DNA from: an uncultured Butyricicoccus sp.
Lineage (GTDB): Bacteria; Bacillota; Clostridia; Oscillospirales; Butyricicoccaceae
Assembly: GCA_900557315.1 (NCBI GenBank)
Contig: USSI01000030.1
Coordinates: 1-10,842, forward strand
Direction: 5' to 3'
DNA: 10,842 nucleotides
Below, one piece after another: positions 1 through 5,944 of the stretch (positions are counted from its first letter, which is position 1; each line of letters starts with the position of its first letter). The notes under the pieces are model-generated. The model saw only the letters and a program-made list of their open reading frames with translations, ran no database searches and was not told where the DNA came from. Both the position numbers and the translations under genes were made by a program.

Positions 1-513
1 GAGCGCTGCGGGCAGTAAATCCTGCAAAATATCTGCGGTCTGTGCGGGGAGGGAGGCGTCTGGCGTCTGCCAGTGCGAAAGGTCAAGCTGGGTGAAAGTC
101 AGCACGCCGGACAGCGCGACCACCAGGCCTGCCAGCCAGGCCACCGGCATCGCCCACATGGCGCAGCGGTTCAGCCCGGCGGTTGCGGCGAGCAGTGTGC
201 ATATGGTCAACAGCAGGATCAGGCTCCACAGCGGGCGGGACGGGAACGCGGTATCCCGCAGGAAAATGCCCATACGGGCGAGCGAGCGGGTCAGCGGCCA
301 GAGGGCCGCCAATGCAAGCAGCCATTGCAGCACACGGTAGCGCTGCCAGAGTGGGGCGAGCCGTGCGCCGCCCGCGCACAGCAGGGCGCAGATCAGGCTG
401 GCGAGAACGGCGGCGTACATGGTCTGGCCATTTACCGGGGTATACAGGATTTCGCTCAGGGGCAGCAGGGCGAACAGTGCCGCGCCCCAGCGTGGGAAGA
501 GGCGTTCACGCAT
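1..513 (-). CDS. GerB-type spore germination permease, partial (C-terminus beyond left window edge)
   Basis: The frame is open from an ATG at 513 to base 1, giving 171 residues with no stop. Several hydrophobic segments are visible (about residues 10-27, 33-50, 60-75, 96-113 and 120-140), separated by short charged loops, as in an APC-type multi-span permease. The first segment, with its PxxG turn, and the stretch from FLRD (84-87) through AGLNR (112-116) to the following hydrophobic span resemble GerAB-family permeases. That family forms the membrane-embedded, germinant-sensing subunit of Ger receptors in the spore inner membrane. The start is well supported: an AGGAGGTGA ribosome binding site lies about 5 bases upstream, inside the end of the preceding lipoprotein gene, and the two genes overlap by 8 bases. 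The assignment rests on weak sequence resemblance plus position beside gerA and gerC-like genes. Another multi-span membrane protein is possible. Confidence 0.66.
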   Translation of the reverse strand, partial: MRERLFPRWGAALFALLPLSEILYTPVNGQTMYAAVLASLICALLCAGGARLAPLWQRYRVLQWLLALAALWPLTRSLARMGIFLRDTAFPSRPLWSLILLLTICTLLAATAGLNRCAMWAMPVAWLAGLVVALSGVLTFTQLDLSHWQTPDASLPAQTADILQDLLPAAL

Positions 514-1147
514 CGGCGTCACCTCCTCCGATTTCACTGCCGTCTAAAAAGCAGGTCAGCTGGCTGTTTGCAAATACGGCGGTGCCGGCGGAGGCGGTCT
601 GCCCGAATTCATCCAGATGCAGCGCGGGCAGGATGGCTGTGCCGCTTGCGTGCAGCACCTCGGCCGCCCGGTAAAGCGGCATGTCGGGCAGCGTGCCTTC
701 CTGTGCCGCGCGGTCGAGCATTTCACTCAACGCATATACTTCATCATCGTTTTTGAGCAGTTCGGAGGCGGCGCCGTCGCGCACGACCGCAACGCGCAGG
801 CTGAGCCGTACATCATTATCCGTGCAAAGATAGTCTGCCAGCGGCAGGATGCTTTGCTCTGCGACCGGCTCGCTCAGCAGCAGCACCTGCGCGTGGCTCA
901 GATGCAATTCGCCGGGCAGCAGGTTGCTCAGCGTCTGGAGCAGTTCGGGCAGATCGTCGCCGGAGGCAGTGAGATAGGCGGGTGAAGCGGTATCATCCAG
1001 GCTGTCCTGCCGTACGACTTCGGCGGTCAGACGGTAGATGTCGCCGGTCTTATCCAATGCGAGCGCGGAAACTGGCGAAAGCTCGCGTGAGCAGCCGCAG
1101 AGCATCAGCAGTGTGAGCGGGAGCAGCAGTTTGATGGGCAGTTTCAC
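506..1147 (-). CDS. Ger(x)C-type spore germination lipoprotein, N-terminal domain only
   Basis: This encodes 213 residues from a GTG start that overlaps the gerA stop as GTGA, with AAAGGGGG a few bases upstream. The N-terminus is a lipoprotein signal: KLPIK, a hydrophobic core, then the lipobox LCGC, making Cys19 the lipidated residue. The body matches the N-terminal domain of Ger(x)C proteins: ALDKTG..Y.LT (29-41), a Leu-rich helix, LHLSHAQVLLLSE (81-93), a block DxRLSLRVAVVRDGAASELL (112-131) and GTAVFANSQLTCFLDG (188-203), equivalent to the usual G-AVF-D-LVG-L- strand. Ger C subunits sit on the outer face of the spore inner membrane and work with the A and B subunits in nutrient sensing. 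Family members are usually about 350-400 residues. This one stops where the C-terminal domain would begin, and the next gene's ribosome binding site lies at that point, so it looks like a genuine short form rather than a frameshift. Confidence 0.83.
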   Translation of the reverse strand: MKLPIKLLLPLTLLMLCGCSRELSPVSALALDKTGDIYRLTAEVVRQDSLDDTASPAYLTASGDDLPELLQTLSNLLPGELHLSHAQVLLLSEPVAEQSILPLADYLCTDNDVRLSLRVAVVRDGAASELLKNDDEVYALSEMLDRAAQEGTLPDMPLYRAAEVLHASGTAILPALHLDEFGQTASAGTAVFANSQLTCFLDGSEIGGGDADA

Positions 1148-2595
1148 GGTTTGTCCCCCTTTTTCGTATGGCGTTTGACCGCAAAGCGGTCTCGGCGCAT
1201 GAAGAACCACGGGGCGCGCAGCCAGGCGTCCTCCTGTTCGGCCTGCACGCGCGGCACAAAGTTGAGCAGGTAAGGCACGGAGCACGAATGCATCCGGCAC
1301 AGCCAGATCAGCACGAGCGCAAGCGCAAGACCTACGCCGTACAGGCCGTAGGCTGCGGCGGCGGCCAGCAGCGCAAAGCGCAGCCACAGGGTTGCAGCCT
1401 GTAATTTTGGCACCATCAGGCCGGTCACACCTGCGATGGCGACCACGATCACGGTCGGCGCGGCGGCAAACCGCGCAGATACTGCGGCTTGTCCGAGCAC
1501 GAGGCCGCCGACAATGCTCATGGTCTGGCCCATTGCGCCGGGCGTGCGTGCGCCCGCCTCTTTCAGCGCCTCGAGCACGAACAGGAGCAGCAAAGTTTCC
1601 CATCCGACCGGAAGGGGCACGCCGCGCTGTGCAGCGGACACGGCGAACAGCAGCCGTGCGGGCACCAGTTCGCGGTGGTACAGCAGGAGCGCCACATAAA
1701 CCGCGGGGAAGGACACGGTAAACACAAAGCCCAGCACGCGCAGCACGCGCGACAGATTGGCCTGCAGGAAGCTGATATAGTAATCATCGTTGGACTGGAA
1801 GCATTCCTGGAACAGGAAAGGGGCGGTCAGCACGACCGGGCTGCCATCCACCACGATCGCGATGCGGCCCTCGACCAGCCGGGCCGCGACCACATCCGGC
1901 CGCTCGGTTGTGCCGAGGGTGGGAAAGGGGGTCCAGCGGTGGTCGCGGATGCGCTCGGCGAGGTAGTTCGCATCCAGAACGCTGTCGATATCCAGCCCCT
2001 CCAGCTTGCGGCGCAGATGGCTGACCAGCTTATGTTCGCACACGCCGGCCAGATAACACAGGCAGACCACGGTGTTTGTCCGGCTGCCGATGCGCAGGAA
2101 TGTGAATTTGAGCCGCTTGTCATTCAGACGGCGGCGGATCAGCGCCAGATTGGGCATAAAGCATTCGGTAAAGCCCTCGCGCGGGCCGGAGAGAACCCGT
2201 TCGTTTTCCGGCTCGTTGGCCGAGCGCACGGAGAAGCCCTTTGTGTTGACCACAACCGGGCGCGCATCTCCCTCGGTGAACACAACCGTATCGCCGTACA
2301 GGAGGGAGGCGAACAGCTTATTGGTGTCGGTTTCGACGCGGCTGTCGTTGATTTGCAGGATGGTTTTCGCCAGCCCGTCGGCGGAAACCCGTTCGCAGTC
2401 CGCGCATACGATCGGGCGGATAACGCTTTGGTTGATGGCGATGTTGTTGACCATACCGTCAAAAAAGAATACCGCGCAGGAAAGCCCCTTGTGGCCCACC
2501 GCGCGGCGGGTCACAAAGGTATTGTCGCCCTGGAAAATGGCCTGCATCAGGCGGATGTTGCTTTCCAGATCGGTGGAAAATGTGATCTGCTCCAT
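1144..2595 (-). CDS. GerA-family spore germination receptor, A subunit
   Basis: This 483-residue protein has the normal length and layout of the GerA family. An N-terminal soluble domain (about 1-280) carries the hallmark GPREGFTE (137-144) and the ERPDVVAARLVEGR block (231-244). A membrane domain follows, with spans near 287-305, 332-345, 358-374, 380-396 and 403-432. The stretch EAGARTP..GQ (346-357) followed by SIVGGLVLGQAAV (360-372) is the standard A-subunit signature. A subunits oligomerise in the spore inner membrane and are implicated in ion release when germinants bind the B subunit. The ATG start has AAGGGGTG five bases upstream. The gene lies 46 bases after spoIIP and heads the cluster A, C-type lipoprotein, B-type permease. 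A sigma-G-like promoter precedes it, consistent with forespore expression. Which germinant it senses cannot be told from sequence. Confidence 0.95.
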   Translation of the reverse strand: MEQITFSTDLESNIRLMQAIFQGDNTFVTRRAVGHKGLSCAVFFFDGMVNNIAINQSVIRPIVCADCERVSADGLAKTILQINDSRVETDTNKLFASLLYGDTVVFTEGDARPVVVNTKGFSVRSANEPENERVLSGPREGFTECFMPNLALIRRRLNDKRLKFTFLRIGSRTNTVVCLCYLAGVCEHKLVSHLRRKLEGLDIDSVLDANYLAERIRDHRWTPFPTLGTTERPDVVAARLVEGRIAIVVDGSPVVLTAPFLFQECFQSNDDYYISFLQANLSRVLRVLGFVFTVSFPAVYVALLLYHRELVPARLLFAVSAAQRGVPLPVGWETLLLLFVLEALKEAGARTPGAMGQTMSIVGGLVLGQAAVSARFAAAPTVIVVAIAGVTGLMVPKLQAATLWLRFALLAAAAAYGLYGVGLALALVLIWLCRMHSCSVPYLLNFVPRVQAEQEDAWLRAPWFFMRRDRFAVKRHTKKGDKP

Positions 2596-2617
2596 TGTTT
2601 CACCCCTTAGCAGGGGG

Positions 2618-2647
2618 TATTTTGTGTAATCTGGCAGGGATTTATGC
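2618..2647 (-). promoter_or_regulatory. Putative sigma-G-type promoter of the gerA-type operon
   Basis: Read leftward, GCATA (2647-2643) is followed by an 18-base spacer and CAAAATA (2624-2618). The Bacillus sigma-G consensus is roughly GMATR, about 18 bases, CATHMTA, so the -35 is a full match and the -10 is close. The -35 overlaps the spoIIP stop codon. The predicted transcript start is near 2611, just upstream of the gerA ribosome binding site. Germination receptor operons in Bacillus are sigma-G dependent, which fits. Confidence 0.6.
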
Positions 2648-3703
2648 GCCGGTCAGGTCTTGTGCCAGTGTCTGGCCGAACAGGCGGATGGCGGCGAGCG
2701 CCTCAGGCATGGTGTTGCCGGAAGAGCCGACCTCGATCAGCATGGAACCTGTGCTTGCGTGCTGGTTGAAGCGCTGGGTGCGCAGGTTGACCGGGCGCAT
2801 CAGCCCGGGATAGGTGCGGTTGAGCTGGTATTGCAGATTCGTGACATAGTTCAGGTTCTGCTGCCAGTCCGGATGGTAAAGGCCGCCTTCGTCCGTGCCG
2901 ACCACGAACATCAGCTGGGCCATCTCCTCGCCATTGATCGTGCAGGAGGTTTTGTAAGCCTGCCCGTCGTCGGTTAAAATCGAGTCGCGGTGTACATCAA
3001 TCACAACTTTGATGGTCGGGTATTCCGCAAGCGCGTCCTCGATCGCAGCAAGCGAGCGGTCATACGAACCGGAATAGGCGGGGGAATCGAAAATATCGCG
3101 GATATGTACGGCCTGCACACCGTTTTCCTCCAGCACGCTTTGCAGTTCGTCGCCCACCCGGACGACATTATAGCGTGTGTCGGTCGTACGTGTATTTTCA
3201 GTCGGGCTATAGGGGAAGGCCGCATCCGGTGTATAGCTCTCGCTGCCATGTGTGTGTACGATCAGAACCTGCGGGCCGTCGCCTTCGGCGCGGATGACAG
3301 TGCCCGAGGCGAGGCAGGCGGCGACATCCACATCATAGGAGGTCTCGTTGTTGACCGTAATGGTCGCAGCCTTGTCCGCGGCGTCCAGCACGGGCGCATC
3401 ATTTTCTTCCTCAAGCGGGATATAGGTGCTTTCTGCGAGCGGGTCTTCCGCGTCTTCGCTTCGTGCGGCGGCGGCTGTGCGCGGGGCGTAGACTTCGGCA
3501 GTATCGGACGTCAGCCCCAGTTCGAATGACACGGCACGCGCAATGAAGTCGCCGTTTCCCGCGAGCCGGTCGATCAGTTCCTGTGCAATGTCCTCGCCGC
3601 CCGCACGCGCGAATACCAGCAGCGAGCCGGCAAGACACAGCGTCACTGCGGCGGACAGCCCGATGCCGCCCCGCCGCCGGTAATGTTTTCTGCGCCGCTT
3701 CAT
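2642..3703 (-). CDS. spoIIP: Stage II sporulation protein P (SpoIIP), peptidoglycan amidase/endopeptidase
   Basis: This encodes 353 residues from the ATG at 3703, chosen because AAGGAGGTG lies about 7 bases upstream. An in-frame ATG at 3736 lacks such a site and would place the ribosome binding sequence inside the gene. A very basic N-terminus (MKRRRKHYRRR) precedes one transmembrane span (about 13-33), leaving the catalytic domain outside, in the space between mother cell and forespore membranes. Family signatures are HTHGSESY (150-157), VIDVHRDS (234-241) and QHASTGSMLIEVGSSGNT (314-331). The histidines and Glu324 are the likely metal-binding and catalytic residues. SpoIIP works with SpoIIM and SpoIID in the DMP complex, which thins septal peptidoglycan and drives engulfment. 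The gene follows gpr in the same direction, 75 bases away, an order also found in Bacillus. Confidence 0.96.
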   Translation of the reverse strand: MKRRRKHYRRRGGIGLSAAVTLCLAGSLLVFARAGGEDIAQELIDRLAGNGDFIARAVSFELGLTSDTAEVYAPRTAAAARSEDAEDPLAESTYIPLEEENDAPVLDAADKAATITVNNETSYDVDVAACLASGTVIRAEGDGPQVLIVHTHGSESYTPDAAFPYSPTENTRTTDTRYNVVRVGDELQSVLEENGVQAVHIRDIFDSPAYSGSYDRSLAAIEDALAEYPTIKVVIDVHRDSILTDDGQAYKTSCTINGEEMAQLMFVVGTDEGGLYHPDWQQNLNYVTNLQYQLNRTYPGLMRPVNLRTQRFNQHASTGSMLIEVGSSGNTMPEALAAIRLFGQTLAQDLTGA

Positions 3704-3731
3704 CCGCCGCCACCTCCTTGTGTTTGTTCCT

Positions 3732-3760
3732 ATCATACGCCCGTCCGCGCGCGAGTATGA
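3732..3760 (-). promoter_or_regulatory. Possible sigma-E-type promoter upstream of spoIIP
   Basis: Read leftward, TCATACT (3760-3754), a 14-base spacer and CGTATGAT (3739-3732) resemble the mother-cell sigma-E pattern (ATA-rich -35, 14-15 bases, CATAnnnT). The -10 covers the upstream ATG at 3736, which would then not be translated, in agreement with the start at 3703. spoIIP is sigma-E controlled in B. subtilis. The match is imperfect and rests on inspection alone. Confidence 0.3.
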
Positions 3761-3778
3761 CCGAAAAAGGACGAACGC

Positions 3779-4666
3779 TCAGGACAGATACAGGTCGATA
3801 TCCTCAACCGTCAGGTGGGGGTGCAGCGCCATGTTGACCGAGTAGCCGATCATGCGTGCGATATCCGCAACTTCACGGTCAATGTCGCGCGTGGTAATCA
3901 TCACCGGGCGCGACAGGTCCTCGAGCGCCTCGCAGGTCGGCCCGCCAAGCTGTCCGGTGATTTCGTGCGCGAGCGTTGCGCCGTCCACAACGGTCGGCAC
4001 GCCCATCGCGATGACCGGGACGCCCAGCGTCTGCTCGTTCAGCGCCGCCCGTGCGTTGCCCACGCCCGCGCCCGGGGTGATGCCGGTGTCCGTCAGCTGT
4101 ACGGTGCGCAGCAGGCGGGACAGCCGCCCGGCTGCCAGCGCATCAATGGCGAGCACCGCTGCGGGCCGGATGCGGTCGAGCACGCCGCAGACCACCTCGC
4201 CGGTTTCCACGCCGGTTTGGCCAAGCACGCCGGGCGCGAGCGCAGATACCGGCCGCCAGGAGGCGAACACATCGGGCACCTGCTCAACCAGATGGCGGGT
4301 AGCGATCACGTGGTCTACCGCCTGCGGGCCGATCGCATCCGGCGTAATCATGCGGTTGCCCAGCCCGGTAACAAGAATCGGTGCGGACGGGGCGGTTTCG
4401 GGCAGCAGCCCGCGCAGCAGCGAGCTGAGCGCGCGGCAGGCGCGGGGGAAGGCATCCTCTTCGCGGCGGATGAGCGCATCCAGCTCCAGGGTCAGGTACC
4501 GCCCGCGCGGCTTACCGATCTCGCGCGCGGCGTGTTCGGTCAGGATATCCACCTCATTGACCGAAAAGCCTTCGATCGTGTGTTCGGCCTGCCTGACCTG
4601 ACGCACGTCGGCAGCCCGGTCCATATTTTCAATCGCTTCAACCGCAAGGTCGGTGCGGAACGCCAT
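3779..4666 (-). CDS. gpr: GPR, germination protease degrading small acid-soluble spore proteins
   Basis: This 295-residue peptidase of family A25 is made as a zymogen in the forespore and degrades DNA-protecting SASPs at germination. Signatures include RTDLAVEA (4-11), which contains the autoprocessing site; VTGLGNRMITPDAIGP (99-114); APGVLGQTGVETGE (144-157); AIDALA (173-178); and DTGITPGAGVGNAR (193-206). Asp110 and Asp175 are the likely equivalents of the catalytic aspartates reported for the Bacillus enzyme. The ATG at 4666 is preferred because GGAG lies 8 bases upstream. In-frame GTG codons at 4675 and 4672 would sit on or next to the ribosome binding site. The protein is shorter than Bacillus GPR (about 370 residues), and only six residues precede the expected cleavage after RTD. 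It is divergent from rpsT and upstream of spoIIP. Confidence 0.97.
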   Translation of the reverse strand: MAFRTDLAVEAIENMDRAADVRQVRQAEHTIEGFSVNEVDILTEHAAREIGKPRGRYLTLELDALIRREEDAFPRACRALSSLLRGLLPETAPSAPILVTGLGNRMITPDAIGPQAVDHVIATRHLVEQVPDVFASWRPVSALAPGVLGQTGVETGEVVCGVLDRIRPAAVLAIDALAAGRLSRLLRTVQLTDTGITPGAGVGNARAALNEQTLGVPVIAMGVPTVVDGATLAHEITGQLGGPTCEALEDLSRPVMITTRDIDREVADIARMIGYSVNMALHPHLTVEDIDLYLS

Positions 4667-4688
4667 TTTCACCACTCCTTTTTTGGGG

Positions 4689-4717
4689 TATTTTGCAGCG
4701 CAACAGATTTTTTATAC
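4689..4717 (-). promoter_or_regulatory. Putative sigma-G-type promoter of gpr
   Basis: Read leftward, GTATA (4717-4713), a 17-base spacer and CAAAATA (4695-4689) resemble a forespore sigma-G promoter. The -10 sequence with the next four bases (CAAAATACCCC) is identical to that of the gerA-type operon promoter. gpr is transcribed by sigma-F and sigma-G in Bacillus. The predicted start near 4682 leaves a very short leader, which is the weak point of this call. Confidence 0.48.
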
Positions 4718-4736
4718 AAAAACATGTAAAAAGTGC

Positions 4737-4765
4737 TTGCAATTTGAGGGAAGTGATGGTAGAAT
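4737..4765 (+). promoter_or_regulatory. Sigma-A promoter of rpsT
   Basis: TTGCAA (4737-4742), a 17-base spacer and TAGAAT (4760-4765) give near-consensus housekeeping elements. The start site would be near 4772, about 35 bases before the rpsT ATG. It is back to back with the gpr promoter. Confidence 0.75.
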
Positions 4766-4806
4766 AGAAACACTGACGAATAGAGAACAAAGGAGGTGTT
4801 TTCGGA

Positions 4807-5070
4807 ATGCCCAACATCAAGTCTGCAAAGAAGCGCGTGAAGGTGAACGCTGTCAAGGCGATGAACAACCAGATGGCCAAGAGCGCACTCAAGACCACGC
4901 TGAAGAAGTTCGATACGGCCGTTGCTGCCGGCGATAAGGCGGAAGCGACTGTTGCTTATACCACTGCCGTTAAGGCGGTAGATCAGGCGGCTGCCAAGCA
5001 CCTCCTGCATAAGAACAACGCGGCCAACAAGAAGAGCAAGATGACTGTCAAGCTCAACGGCATGGCGTAA
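4807..5070 (+). CDS. rpsT: 30S ribosomal protein S20
   Basis: This 87-residue protein is rich in Lys and Ala, with the classic S20 start PNIKSAKKRVK (2-12) and the C-terminal helix ending HKNNAANKKSKMTVKLN (about 68-84). S20 is a primary 16S rRNA-binding protein that stabilises the 5' domain of the small subunit. Length and composition are normal for the family. AGGAGG lies about 10 bases before the ATG. The gene appears monocistronic: it has its own sigma-A promoter and a strong intrinsic terminator directly after it. It lies next to gpr and spoIIP, as in Bacillus genomes, but is oriented away from them. Confidence 0.98.
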   Translation: MPNIKSAKKRVKVNAVKAMNNQMAKSALKTTLKKFDTAVAAGDKAEATVAYTTAVKAVDQAAAKHLLHKNNAANKKSKMTVKLNGMA

Positions 5071-5082
5071 TTGTTGCAAGTG

Positions 5083-5115
5083 AAAGCTCCCGGGATAACA
5101 TCCCGGGAGTTTTTG
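5083..5115 (+). terminator. Intrinsic terminator of rpsT
   Basis: A perfect 10-bp stem, CTCCCGGGAT (5087-5096) with ATCCCGGGAG (5100-5109), closes a 3-base loop and is followed by TTTTT (5110-5114). Upstream A residues extend the pairing. Confidence 0.93.
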
Positions 5116-5175
5116 TCTATTTGAGAAGTTGACTGAGTGGAAACCGCGGATTGATCGAAGGAGGAAGCAACCGTC

Positions 5176-5559
5176 ATGGAATATATTGTGGATGATGCCA
5201 AGCTGGATGCGGAAGCTTTTCTGGCGTTGGCGTGCAGTGTCTGGCCTGGTGCGTATGATACGGAGAAGACGCGTCAGGCACTGCGCCGGACCATCAACAT
5301 CACGGCATATGAGGAAGGCCGCCTGATTGGCTGCATCCGGATATTGACGGACGGATATTACTTTGGTACGCTCACAGAGCTGCTCGTTTTGCCGGCGTTT
5401 CAGAAGAAAGGGGTCGGAAGCCGGCTGCTGCACCTGGCCCGGACCCATACGCCAACCCTGCTGTATTTCGGCGCGCAGCCGGGCGTGGAAGGGTTTTATG
5501 AAAGAAATGGATGCCGGAAGGGGATGCAATCCTACGTGATCGACGAGGAACGGCGGTAA
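5176..5559 (+). CDS. GNAT-family N-acetyltransferase
   Basis: This 127-residue single-domain protein has the GNAT fold signature: a strand and turn EEGRLIGCIRILTD (46-59), the beta4 strand TLTELLVLPAFQKKGVGSRLL (65-85), whose QKKGVGS matches the acetyl-CoA pyrophosphate loop (Q/R-x-x-G-x-G/A), and a C-terminal part GVEGFYERNGCRKG (102-115) typical of motif B. It would move an acetyl group from acetyl-CoA to an amine. The substrate cannot be deduced. GGAGGA lies about 10 bases before the ATG. It is flanked by terminators on both sides, so it is probably a single-gene unit. I found no convincing promoter in the short gap after the rpsT terminator. Confidence 0.9.
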   Translation: MEYIVDDAKLDAEAFLALACSVWPGAYDTEKTRQALRRTINITAYEEGRLIGCIRILTDGYYFGTLTELLVLPAFQKKGVGSRLLHLARTHTPTLLYFGAQPGVEGFYERNGCRKGMQSYVIDEERR

Positions 5560-5579
5560 AAGCAGCACAGTGCTGCCGC

Positions 5580-5604
5580 ACCCCGGCGCAATGCCGGGGT
5601 TTTT
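5580..5604 (+). terminator. Intrinsic terminator after the GNAT gene
   Basis: CCCCGGC (5581-5587) pairs with GCCGGGG (5593-5599) around a 5-base loop, followed by TTTTT (5600-5604). A second small hairpin, GCAGCA/TGCTGC (5562-5576), lies just upstream. Confidence 0.88.
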
Positions 5605-5614
5605 GGCGCCATAT

Positions 5615-5634
5615 ATTTAGAAGTTTATCAAAAT
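5615..5634 (+). promoter_or_regulatory. Putative upstream operator (imperfect inverted repeat)
   Basis: ATTTAGAA (5615-5622), a 4-base spacer and ATCAAAAT (5627-5634) repeat the pattern of the perfect inverted repeat at 5671-5690. Each arm matches the perfect arm at 7 of 8 positions with the same spacer length. It lies just upstream of the -35 element and is probably a second site for the SdpR-type repressor. Confidence 0.45.
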
Positions 5635-5639
5635 GACAC

Positions 5640-5668
5640 TTGACTTATGGCGGGGAGCATAGTATCCT
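5640..5668 (+). promoter_or_regulatory. Sigma-A promoter of the sdp-like operon
   Basis: TTGACT (5640-5645), a 17-base spacer and TATCCT (5663-5668) match housekeeping elements well. The start site is expected near 5675, inside the downstream inverted repeat. Confidence 0.7.
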
Positions 5669-5670
5669 AT

Positions 5671-5690
5671 ATTTAGATGAAAATCTAAAT
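5671..5690 (+). promoter_or_regulatory. Putative SdpR-type operator (perfect inverted repeat)
   Basis: ATTTAGAT (5671-5678) and ATCTAAAT (5683-5690) are perfect reverse complements separated by GAAA. The repeat begins three bases after the -10 and covers the expected start site, so a bound dimer would block transcription. ArsR-family repressors bind AT-rich dyads of this size, and one is encoded in this operon. The repeat can also be drawn as an RNA hairpin, but the position argues for an operator. Confidence 0.7.
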
Positions 5691-5701
5691 GAGGTGAGCC
5701 C

Positions 5702-5944
5702 ATGCGGTATTGGATCACAGGCGCGTTTCTGCTGGCCGTGCTGTTGGCGATCATGATGGTCTGGCAGGCGCGAATCCTGTCACGGTGCCGGTTCTGGTGC
5801 CGAGCCTGTGGGCGGTTGTTCCGGCTGCCGTGGACAAAGCTGCTGTTCCGCCAGCATAAGCATGAGGATTGGCTGCTGCGCTGCCCGTATTGCGGCGCAA
5901 AAGGCTGGTGTACGGCAAAGAGAAAATATAAAGGAGGAAGATAA
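5702..5944 (+). CDS. Small membrane protein with zinc-ribbon motif, first gene of sdp-like operon
   Basis: This 80-residue protein has an N-terminal transmembrane span (about 4-22) followed by a cytosolic or surface tail holding two CxxC knuckles, C33-x-x-C36-G and C61-P-Y-C64-G, 24 residues apart. That is the layout of a zinc ribbon. Cys29 and Cys70 are additional cysteines, and His52 and His54 lie between the knuckles. The tail is strongly basic and ends KRKYKGGR. GAGGTG lies shortly before the ATG. Its TAA overlaps the repressor's ATG by one base (TAATG), so translation is probably coupled. I recognise no named family. The position suggests a role in the same signalling or immunity function as SdpR and SdpI, but this is inference. 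Confidence 0.78.
   Translation: MRYWITGAFLLAVLLAIMMVWQARILSRCRFWCRACGRLFRLPWTKLLFRQHKHEDWLLRCPYCGAKGWCTAKRKYKGGR

Noticed and set aside
1148..1603. A long N-terminal extension of the Ger(x)C-type gene in the same frame, back to an ATG at 1603.
   Set aside because: It is antisense-frame translation of gerA, rich in Arg, Ala and Cys, while the GTG at 1147 begins a clean lipoprotein signal with its own ribosome binding site.
1489..2610. A 373-codon rightward open frame opposite gerA, and a similar one at 3815-4729 opposite gpr.
   Set aside because: Both are exact shadows of strongly recognised genes, show His/Gln/Arg-rich unstructured composition, and lack a good ribosome binding site. High-GC codon use commonly leaves the opposite strand open.
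2596..2618. A small hairpin (ACCCC/GGGGT) that would hide the gerA ribosome binding site, suggesting a translational switch.
   Set aside because: The stem is only 5 bp, and its left arm lies upstream of the predicted sigma-G transcript start, so it would probably not be in the mRNA.
3704..3736. ATG at 3736 as the spoIIP start.
   Set aside because: The AAGGAGGTG just before the ATG at 3703 would lie inside the gene, and the possible sigma-E -10 covers the upstream ATG.
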